The translations under genes and the position numbers were made by a program. Of a stretch of DNA of 7,044 bases, positions 1 to 5,441 are shown piece after piece. Under the pieces are notes generated by a model. That model ran no database searches. It saw only the letters and a program-made list of their open reading frames with translations, and had not been told where the DNA came from. This DNA comes from Anaerolineales bacterium (GTDB taxonomy: Bacteria > Chloroflexota > Anaerolineae > Anaerolineales > E44-bin32). Each line of letters begins with the position of its first letter. The first letter of the stretch is position 1. The stretch covers positions 1-7,044 of the forward strand of contig JAHFAU010000100.1 in the NCBI GenBank assembly GCA_023250385.1, given 5' to 3'.

Positions 1-958
1 GGGATTGAAGGATCGCGGTTGCCGATCTGGCGATCTCCGGGGCTTGATCGGTCGTGAGAGTGGCCAATGCCTGGCGGGCCGCCAGGGACAGTTTCTTGTT
101 TTGGCCGGCCAGCAGGCGTTCTAGTTCGGGGACTGCACCCTGGCGCATCCAGGCCAGCGGACTGTGAAGCGCCTCGCTCAGCTCCGCCGGAAGATCAACC
201 GGCCGCCACACCGGATTCCTCGCGACGAGGATTTCTCCGAGGTCTGGACTGCTGGACCGGCGAGGCATGGCCCGGGAAGCGGGCTCTCTGGACGCCGAGC
301 GCTCGTAGATGTATCCGTAGAGTTCCTCGGCCGTGACCTGTCCATCGAGGTTGAGATCTGCGTCCCCGGTCGTAAGCCCCTGCTGAACCAGCTGGCTCAA
401 TGCGTTTCGACTCGGCTCGCCGGACAGCTGGCGGCCCTCCAGCGCGGCTCCGATCTGGTCGGTCGAGCAAATCAAGAATCTGCCTCGATGGCTCCCCTCA
501 ATCGATTCCAAGATCCCAGAACTGCTGCCCAACAGCTGCCGGGCCCCGTCAAACGTGGCAATCATTGGACAGTCCAACAGCACGACCTTCTGCTCAGAGC
601 GAGATTTATCAAGCTGGTCGCGCAGGAAGGCAGCTTGCACCGCTGTGGCTTCCAGCACGTCAATTTGCGAGTCCCGGGCCGTCAGGTAGATCTCGCCAAA
701 CTGATCCTGAAGGGCATACCCCGCGTAGTAGAGCAGCGCCACGTCTTGCGGGCCGGCTGCCCGATAGAGGCGGACAATTGCCTCACGCAGAGTCTGGAGG
801 TCTTTGTCGACTAGCTGAGTTACTTCGAAACCGCCCACCTTGGGATCGCCAAGCGCGGCTGAGAGGGCGGCCAGGTCAACTTCCGGCGAGGGGAGCTGAG
901 CGAACGTGTCGCCGGTGGTAGAAGTTGTCACTATCAAGAGTGCAGTCCGTCGTGACAT
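1..958 (-). CDS. Caspase-fold (peptidase C14-like) protein, predicted catalytically dead, 3' end beyond window
   Basis: 319 codons are visible without a stop; the gene runs off the left edge. Start is ATG at 958-956 (MSRRTALLIVTT). The N-terminal ~220 residues follow bacterial caspase-family architecture: first strand RTALLIV (4-10), LPSPEVDLAALSAAL (22-36), DVALLYYAG (72-80), KVVLLDC (124-130). Family members normally carry a catalytic His in an SGHG-type motif and a Cys in DCCxSG or DSCHSG. Here these positions read AGYA (Tyr81) and DCPM (Pro131), so both catalytic residues appear lost while the fold signature remains. Residues 201-212 (DLNLDGQVTAEE) form a complete EF-hand-type Ca loop, common at this place in Chloroflexota caspase proteins. 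After ~245 the sequence is HEAT-like (SPLAWMRQGAVPELERLL, then AARQALATL). It lies 82 nt downstream of the kinase gene on the same strand and has its own candidate promoter. Likely role: non-proteolytic scaffold or regulated binder rather than protease (inference). The family call is firm; partner and function are unknown. Confidence 0.82.
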   Translation of the reverse strand, partial: MSRRTALLIVTTSTTGDTFAQLPSPEVDLAALSAALGDPKVGGFEVTQLVDKDLQTLREAIVRLYRAAGPQDVALLYYAGYALQDQFGEIYLTARDSQIDVLEATAVQAAFLRDQLDKSRSEQKVVLLDCPMIATFDGARQLLGSSSGILESIEGSHRGRFLICSTDQIGAALEGRQLSGEPSRNALSQLVQQGLTTGDADLNLDGQVTAEELYGYIYERSASREPASRAMPRRSSSPDLGEILVARNPVWRPVDLPAELSEALHSPLAWMRQGAVPELERLLAGQNKKLSLAARQALATLTTDQAPEIARSATAILQS

Positions 959-987
959 TTCGGGCTTGCCTTGTCCAGGCGAGAACG

Positions 988-1017
988 ATTCTAGACCCGC
1001 TAGATGCGAATTGTAAA
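988..1017 (-). promoter_or_regulatory. Candidate sigma-70-type promoter for the caspase-like gene
   Basis: Read on the minus strand, TTTACA (1017-1012) and TAGAAT (993-988) are separated by 18 nt. This is a good match to housekeeping -35/-10 elements and would start transcription about 20 nt upstream of the ATG at 958. It suggests the caspase-like gene can be expressed separately from the kinase. Only a weak ribosome site (AAGG, about 10 nt before ATG) follows. Called by eye; no score was computed. Confidence 0.45.
990..1004. repeat. Inverted repeat TCTAG-N5-CTAGA inside the caspase-gene promoter
   Basis: A perfect 5-bp inverted repeat with a 5-nt centre (TCTAGcgggtCTAGA on the minus strand) sits in the spacer and overlaps four bases of the candidate -10 element. 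The location fits a repressor operator, but arms this short occur by chance. It could not act as a terminator, since no T-run follows. Confidence 0.3.
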
Positions 1018-1040
1018 TAGAAAGGTGGGCCGGCTTGCGA

Positions 1041-3095
1041 TTACGGCGCGGGGAAGAGCTCGATGGCGAAAACCAGCTGCAGTTCGGATGCCTTGGCTGC
1101 GGCCTCGTCAATCAGGTCTTTCACGCTGAGGGCGGTGGCCAGCTCTGTGTCCAGGCCAAGGGAGTGGATATCGGCGGAGGTGTCCACTTGAACGATTTGA
1201 CTCAAGGTCTGGCGCAACTCGAGCAGCCGGTTGGCGATCTCTGCCGCCTGAGCGGCAAGCGCCCGCCCCTGCTCACCACTTCCGCCACGCTGTTCTTCTG
1301 AAATTGCCGTGCCGACTCCGGCGGCCTCTAGCAGCCGGACGTACGGGAGCAACCCAACGTCATCGCCGGGATTGTCCGCCTTCCCGTTGTTGTTCCAATC
1401 GTCGTAGAACTCTCCCTTTTCCCCCTCAACAATGTTGAGGCTATGCTCGCCATGGGTCTTGGTGTCGGGGAGGTTGTCCGAGCCCATCGCGCCAAGGGCC
1501 AGGCTAGCATGTTGGAGAAAGATCCCGGCCTGCCGGGAAAAGAGGTCAACAAGGTCCGTTGGCACCCGCCGATCGGTGCGGACCTCGCCCGCCAGCCGCA
1601 AGAAACCTCCGATTTCTGGCGAGAACGTGCCGCTATAGACGATCGAGGTGGGCTCGGCAAGCACGCTGCCTTCGGTCTCCAGACTTATAACAAGAGTCCC
1701 ATATTCGGCAAGCAGGTTGGCTCCTTCAGGGTGAGTGAACCTCACCAGCAGTTCGCCGGCAAGCGGCTCGACGGTACCGCCCAGATTGAGGTGTAGGGGC
1801 GGGGTTCCCTCCGCGCCGAGCAGCCAGGCGTGGTACTTGACCCCATCTGGCGGCGGCTCGACCTGAGGCAACCGCAATTCAAGGGTGCTGTCCGTGACGA
1901 TGGCATACCCGGACGGAACTGGAGCAGCGGGGAGTTCGGTCGCGGTAGGTGCGCCGCCGAGCTCAGAGGTCGCAGGCTGGGTGTTCTGCGCCGGTGGCAA
2001 CACCGATGCTCCCCTGACCGGTGCGGTCGACTCTGGCTCTGATCCGCCCCCCAGCAGCCGATTCCCGAGCAGCGCGCCTCCAATGAGAACCACGGCAGCC
2101 AAGCTCAGCGCCCCAAGGATCGCGATCGTTGGAAGGCCAGAGCGCTTCCGAGGGATGGCCGGCGCGGCAGGCGGGCTCGGCTGGCTTAGCTGGGTTGCCA
2201 GCGCTTCAGTAGCCGCTGCCGACGGAATTGCCTTGACCGCGGCTTGCAAGTCAGTCGCTAGTTGGCCTGCCCGTTGATATCGCTGCTCTCTGTCCTTCAC
2301 GAGTGACTTCTTGAGGACCGCCTGAATGGCGGGACTGATATTCGGAAGCTGAGGTGGATTCTCGTGGACATGCTTGTACAGGATCGAGGCCGGCGTATCG
2401 CTTTCTGGGTCGAAGGGCAGTCTGCCGGCCAGCACCTCATAGAGGATGATTCCGAGCGAGTAGATGTCCGAACGGTTGTCCACTGCCTCGCCCCGCACCT
2501 GCTCTGGGCTCATATAGGCAGGAGTGCCAAGGATCGTTCCTGAGGCGGTAGGGGTCGTCGAGCTGGCGATCCGGGCAACCCCGAAGTCGGTCAGCACCGG
2601 TTCGACATCAGGCCCCAGCGGGAGCTGAGCATCGATCGGGACGGAGCCAGCCCGTAGGATAATGTTGGCCGGCTTGACGTCGCGATGAACTATGCCTCGC
2701 TTGTGAGCGTAGTCCAGGGCGCTGGATACTTGCCCAGCCACCCGCACGATCGTATCGAGCGGGAGGCTATGCCCCATCCCGTGCAGGCCGCGCAAATACT
2801 CGGCGAAGGACATTCCCTCCAGGAGTTCCATGACGATGTACGGCCGGTCATCGACGACGTCAAAATCAATGACCTGAACGATGTTGGGATGGCGCAGGGC
2901 GGCGACGGCCTGAGCTTCGTCGCGGAAGCGCCGCCGAAGTTCGGGATTGACCGTCATGTGCTCGTGCAGAATCTTGACGGCCATCGGCCGGTTCAGGGTG
3001 GTGTGCCGGCCGACATAGACATCGGCCATGCCGCCACGGCCGATCTTCTTTTCGATCCGAACTTTGGAGAGAACCCGACCGGTCCAGTCTTCCAG
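1041..3095 (-). CDS. Transmembrane Ser/Thr protein kinase (Hanks/PknB type) with extracytoplasmic RskA-like domain
   Basis: 684 residues if begun at CTG 3095-3093. The first ATG (3029) lies inside the glycine-rich loop and would delete it; no ATG, GTG or TTG lies between it and the in-frame TGA at 3119-3117, and CTG has GGAGG 7 nt upstream. Kinase domain ~12-265: IGRGGMADVYVG (18-29), VAIK-type Lys41, helix-C Glu60, HRDVKPAN (137-144), DFG (170-172), GTPAYMSPEQ (190-199). All catalytic residues are present, so it should be active. The stretch between HRDVKPAN and DFG is longer than usual (152-164, Pro-rich). Next come a Pro/Ala linker, RKR (316-318) and one membrane helix (~320-345), giving an inside-to-outside topology. 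The outer part has a Pro/Thr linker, then a region (~396-490) with YHAWLL, LNLGG and VISLE features like anti-sigma-K RskA domains, an Asp/Asn-rich loop (DWNNNGKADNPGDD, 566-579) and a helical C-terminus. Phosphorylation targets are unknown. The gene is 63 nt downstream of the MOSC gene, probably cotranscribed. Confidence 0.9.
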   Translation of the reverse strand: MEDWTGRVLSKVRIEKKIGRGGMADVYVGRHTTLNRPMAVKILHEHMTVNPELRRRFRDEAQAVAALRHPNIVQVIDFDVVDDRPYIVMELLEGMSFAEYLRGLHGMGHSLPLDTIVRVAGQVSSALDYAHKRGIVHRDVKPANIILRAGSVPIDAQLPLGPDVEPVLTDFGVARIASSTTPTASGTILGTPAYMSPEQVRGEAVDNRSDIYSLGIILYEVLAGRLPFDPESDTPASILYKHVHENPPQLPNISPAIQAVLKKSLVKDREQRYQRAGQLATDLQAAVKAIPSAAATEALATQLSQPSPPAAPAIPRKRSGLPTIAILGALSLAAVVLIGGALLGNRLLGGGSEPESTAPVRGASVLPPAQNTQPATSELGGAPTATELPAAPVPSGYAIVTDSTLELRLPQVEPPPDGVKYHAWLLGAEGTPPLHLNLGGTVEPLAGELLVRFTHPEGANLLAEYGTLVISLETEGSVLAEPTSIVYSGTFSPEIGGFLRLAGEVRTDRRVPTDLVDLFSRQAGIFLQHASLALGAMGSDNLPDTKTHGEHSLNIVEGEKGEFYDDWNNNGKADNPGDDVGLLPYVRLLEAAGVGTAISEEQRGGSGEQGRALAAQAAEIANRLLELRQTLSQIVQVDTSADIHSLGLDTELATALSVKDLIDEAAAKASELQLVFAIELFPAP

Positions 3096-3102
3096 CTTAG
3101 CG

Positions 3103-3107
3103 CCTCC
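3103..3107 (-). promoter_or_regulatory. Ribosome binding site GGAGG that fixes the kinase start at CTG
   Basis: Minus-strand GGAGG at 3107-3103 is followed by a 7-nt spacer and CTG at 3095-3093. It is the strongest Shine-Dalgarno match I noticed upstream of any gene in this window. The reading frame opens only after TGA at 3119-3117, so a start must lie between that stop and the glycine loop. CTG is the only near-cognate codon of the usual set there. Confidence 0.7.
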
Positions 3108-3158
3108 GAAAACTAATCAGTGTCCGCTGGTCAGACCAACGGCTCTACCCGGAGCCCG

Positions 3159-3578
3159 CTACCCCGAGTCGGATTCAATTGAGACCTGATCCCCGATGTG
3201 GATCTGACCGCCCCGGACGACTCGAGCCAGTACGCCTCGCCGGCCGCGGATTCGTTCTTGCAGGCCAGGCTGCAGCTCGTCCATGGTGGAGCATGGCGCG
3301 CAGTCGCCGGTGATTTGGAGTATGACCTCACCGACGCTCAGACGGCAGGCTCCGGAGAGTGAAACGCCGGACACCGTGAGGTTCTCCCGGACATCTCCAG
3401 GCGCCAGATCGAATTCCTTCAGCGTTTCACGATCAATCAGGAGCACCTGACGGGCCGCCCGACCAAAGGAAACATCTCCTACCAGCCCTTGCTCTGCGAC
3501 CGCGGTGCACTGCTCAACTGGAATTACCGGGACTCCATGCTTCGGTTTGAGGAATACGTGGGTAACTTCTGCTCGCAT
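3159..3578 (-). CDS. Small MOSC-domain protein
   Basis: 139 residues from ATG 3578-3576. MOSC domains (named for the molybdenum cofactor sulfurase C-terminus) bind sulfur or molybdenum-cofactor species; small stand-alone members are common in bacteria and mostly uncharacterised. Seen here: first strand RAEVTHVFLKPKHG (2-15), GLVGD (31-35), GDVRENLTVSGV (61-72), the cysteine motif GDCAPCS (91-97, Cys93 and Cys96) followed by LQPGL, GRRGVLARVVRGG (112-124), and a terminal IHIGDQV strand. The length covers a complete minimal domain. A TTG at 3620 in the same frame would add 14 residues, but it lies upstream of the likely -10 element (3603-3598) and the extra residues do not look like part of the domain, so I chose the ATG. 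Neither start has a strong ribosome site. It is the first gene of the leftward unit, ahead of the kinase; a functional link to the kinase is not evident from the sequence. Confidence 0.85.
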   Translation of the reverse strand: MRAEVTHVFLKPKHGVPVIPVEQCTAVAEQGLVGDVSFGRAARQVLLIDRETLKEFDLAPGDVRENLTVSGVSLSGACRLSVGEVILQITGDCAPCSTMDELQPGLQERIRGRRGVLARVVRGGQIHIGDQVSIESDSG

Positions 3579-3597
3579 TTCGGCGTTCAGGCGGACA

Positions 3598-3606
3598 AGT
3601 ATAGCA
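3598..3606 (-). promoter_or_regulatory. Extended -10 promoter element (TGcTATACT) for the MOSC-kinase unit
   Basis: On the minus strand TGC (3606-3604) precedes TATACT (3603-3598), an extended -10 element that needs little or no -35; no clear -35 hexamer is seen. Transcription would begin near 3591, leaving a short leader before the ATG at 3578. The same nine bases recur before the last gene (6854-6862). Confidence 0.5.
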
Positions 3607-3630
3607 TGCAGGCTCTGCAAATCTTCTGCA

Positions 3631-3639
3631 TGGTATTCT
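3631..3639 (+). promoter_or_regulatory. Extended -10 promoter element (TGgTATTCT) for the membrane-protein operon
   Basis: TG (3631-3632), one base, then TATTCT (3634-3639). It lies 24 nt before the ATG at 3664, so the predicted leader is about 18 nt. No good -35 and no Shine-Dalgarno sequence are visible. The call is strengthened by its mirror-image resemblance to the minus-strand element at 3598-3606. Confidence 0.4.
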
Positions 3640-3663
3640 TCTTGGCCACCCAGCCCGTCTTAA

Positions 3664-4863
3664 ATGGCACTCACTTCCAGCCTGCTCCTGTTGCTCGGAT
3701 CGGTTTTGCATTGGCTGCTTCACCGGCGGGCGGTCGGGGTTGCGCGGCTGCTCCCAATGGGCGCAGTGGGGGCTGCCCTGGTGGCAGTTCTATTTGCCGG
3801 CCCGACCGCTTCCACCCTGTCGATTTGGCGCCCGGCCGAGCTTTTCGGGCCAGGATTCGAGTTCAAGCTGGACCAGGGATCGCGCCCTTTCCTGTTGCTG
3901 GCCTGCTCGCTATTTCTCGCGGAGTGTCTCCGCCGGGGAGCCAGGATCGAACCGCTCGAGCTGGCTGGCTGGGGTCTGGGGCTCGCGGCTGGTCTGGGAT
4001 CAAATCCGCTCAGCGTGGCCCTGAGCTGGACCCTCCTGAGCGCGTGTGAGGCCAGCCTCGAGCTCAACCGGGGAGCCGAACCAAGTCTACTGATCCGGCG
4101 GGGGTTGCCTCATGTTGGTGCGGCCCTGCTCCTTGTCGCTTTCGAGGCGTATCCGCCGGACACCTTCCATGGGCTCCCAGCGGGGTTGGCCGGGGTTGCC
4201 ATCTTGCTTCGATGCTCGACTCTCGGGGACCGCGAAGCCAACCAAATCAACGGCTTCGCCCTCCTGAATCCGATCGTGGCTCTGGCAGCCGGCGGGCAGT
4301 TGCTTAGCGATCCAACCGGGCTCGCGCTGCCAGCCGGATTGGGGTTGCTCTGGTGGCTCGCCCGGATGGCAAGCCGCCCAACGCCAAGCGAGTCGATTTA
4401 CCCGGCCCTGGCCGCGGCGGGCCTCTTGATCACCGGCACCTCAACGGGGCAAGTCTGGCGCACACTGGCCGCGGCTGCGGTAGCTGCCCAGCTGGCAGGT
4501 TGTGCGATGCTGGTGGGGCGACGTCGATGGGTCGAAGCTTCTGCTTTGGGACTATCTGCAGTCGCCGTTCTCGTCCTATCCCATCCGAACTTGAATGGGC
4601 TCTTGCTCGGTGGGCTCGGCCTCGGATTGGGTGCGGGGGGGACCCAGGTGGTGCGGCGGGTCTTCCTGCGGCTTCGCCCTGATCGGGGGGGAATCCTATC
4701 TGTCACGGGAATTGGAATTGGCTCCGAACTGGGGCGAATATGGGCCGTGCTCGCCCGCTGGATTCGATCCGGGACAGAGCTGCTCGAGGGTCAGAGCGCT
4801 GTGCTGTGGATGTTTCTTGCCTTGCTGGCCATCGTGGTCGCGATTCGAGGCAGCCCCGGATGA
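3664..4863 (+). CDS. Polytopic membrane protein, probable divergent NuoL/NuoM-like subunit
   Basis: 399 residues from ATG 3664, the first gene of a three-gene unit. Extremely hydrophobic: about 13 membrane segments by eye (e.g. 3-19, 28-46, 74-90, 150-165, 198-212, 219-234, 266-284, 291-307, 378-395). I do not recognise it from one diagnostic motif. Reasons for the antiporter-like call are its overlap with NuoK/NuoN-like genes; FKLDQGSRPFLLLACSLFLAE (67-87, longer form seen), placed like the DGLS segment before TM4 of NuoL/M; SNPLSVALSWTLLSACE (113-129), resembling the NuoL/M TM5 motif that normally reads WE but here has Thr123 after Trp122; and a C-terminal amphipathic stretch plus final helix (355-395). 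It is shorter than NuoM/NuoN (about 480-510), and the PFHxW loop is not found. It may be a degenerate, structural antiporter-like subunit. Alternatively it is an unrelated membrane protein captured by the operon. The stop overlaps the next start (ATGA, 4860-4863). Confidence 0.7.
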   Translation: MALTSSLLLLLGSVLHWLLHRRAVGVARLLPMGAVGAALVAVLFAGPTASTLSIWRPAELFGPGFEFKLDQGSRPFLLLACSLFLAECLRRGARIEPLELAGWGLGLAAGLGSNPLSVALSWTLLSACEASLELNRGAEPSLLIRRGLPHVGAALLLVAFEAYPPDTFHGLPAGLAGVAILLRCSTLGDREANQINGFALLNPIVALAAGGQLLSDPTGLALPAGLGLLWWLARMASRPTPSESIYPALAAAGLLITGTSTGQVWRTLAAAAVAAQLAGCAMLVGRRRWVEASALGLSAVAVLVLSHPNLNGLLLGGLGLGLGAGGTQVVRRVFLRLRPDRGGILSVTGIGIGSELGRIWAVLARWIRSGTELLEGQSAVLWMFLALLAIVVAIRGSPG

Positions 4864-5441
4864 CCGTTCTCGTTGTGTCAGTGACCGCATTGTCGCTCAC
4901 GGTGCTCACGGGTCGGGTCGCCCGAATCGGTCTCCTTGCAGTCCAATACGCGGCGGTCTCCTGGTTGACCGGTCTCTCGCTCCCACTCCAAGTAGCCGCG
5001 GTCAAACTGGTAGCCGGGATGATCGCTTGCGGGATCCTGGCAGTTTCGGAGTCGAAGCAGGAACGATCGACCCCTCAGACGGTTGGTCGTGAGTTTGGCA
5101 CGCTATTTCGTTCGTTCGCCTCTGGCTTGGGCCTGGTTGCCGCATTCAGTCTCGGCCAGCGGAACTGGTTCGAAGTTCCTGATATCCGCCAAGAAGCGAT
5201 CCTGGGCTCAACTGTGCTCTTGACGATGGGCCTGCTTCAATTGGGTCTATCCGGTTCCGCCTTCCGGGTCTGTCTGGGTCTCATGACCCTGCTCTCTGGA
5301 TTTGAGGTTGTGTATAGCCTGATCGAACCCTCGCTGGCGGTGCTGGCATTGATCGCCAGCATTCACATCGGTCTAGCCCTGGTGGTCAGTTACCTCGGCT
5401 TGGTCAGCGGAGTCGCCGAGGATGCGGGCAGCACACCATGA
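4860..5441 (+). CDS. HyfE/NuoK-like membrane subunit
   Basis: 193 residues. The start is ATG at 4860, overlapping the previous stop as ATGA, with GAGG (4847-4850) 9 nt upstream; an in-frame ATG at 4740 would bury 120 bases in the upstream gene and is rejected. About seven membrane segments: 2-17, 22-40, 43-62, 83-98, 112-130, 136-154, 158-182. Length and layout match HyfE-type subunits of group 4 hydrogenases and formate hydrogenlyase relatives, whose last three helices resemble NuoK. Supporting the call: FRVCLGLMTLLSGFEVVYSL (136-155) followed by ALIASIHIGLALVV (163-176), the pattern of NuoK TM2 and TM3. Aligning on GLA, the NuoK glutamates of TM2 and TM3 correspond to Met142 and Ser167, so the acidic ion-path residues appear absent. 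It probably sits in the membrane between the two larger antiporter-like proteins. No neighbour encodes a hydrogenase or NADH-binding subunit. The family call is moderate, by eye. Confidence 0.68.
   Translation: MTVLVVSVTALSLTVLTGRVARIGLLAVQYAAVSWLTGLSLPLQVAAVKLVAGMIACGILAVSESKQERSTPQTVGREFGTLFRSFASGLGLVAAFSLGQRNWFEVPDIRQEAILGSTVLLTMGLLQLGLSGSAFRVCLGLMTLLSGFEVVYSLIEPSLAVLALIASIHIGLALVVSYLGLVSGVAEDAGSTP

Larger units (their letters stand above)
3598..3639. repeat. Imperfect dyad containing both divergent promoters
   Basis: The arms are 3598-3611 (read on minus: CTGCATGCTATACT) and 3626-3639 (read on plus: CTGCATGGTATTCT). They agree at 12 of 14 positions, with a perfect 7-bp core CATGCAG/CTGCATG (3605-3611 and 3626-3632) and a 14-nt centre. 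The outer half of each arm is the -10 element of the gene on that side. This is a natural place for one dimeric regulator to control both directions. Confidence 0.55.

Noticed and set aside
164..814. Long plus-strand open frame (216 codons) opposite the caspase-like gene
   Set aside because: The product has no recognisable domain and lies wholly antisense to a minus-strand frame with clear family motifs; it is a by-product of GC-rich codon use.
3128..3138. Short palindrome TGGTCAGACCA between the MOSC and kinase genes
   Set aside because: Five-base arms around one base, no T-run and no promoter element adjoining; could be chance and is too weak to call an operator or terminator.
3579..3620. 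TTG start at 3620 for the MOSC protein, adding 14 residues
   Set aside because: It lies upstream of the likely -10 element, has no good ribosome site, and the added residues precede the first strand of a complete MOSC domain.
4740..4859. In-frame ATG at 4740 for the HyfE/NuoK-like gene
   Set aside because: It would overlap the upstream gene by 124 bases with a charged, non-membrane N-terminus; ATG 4860 gives the ATGA overlap and has GAGG 9 nt upstream.
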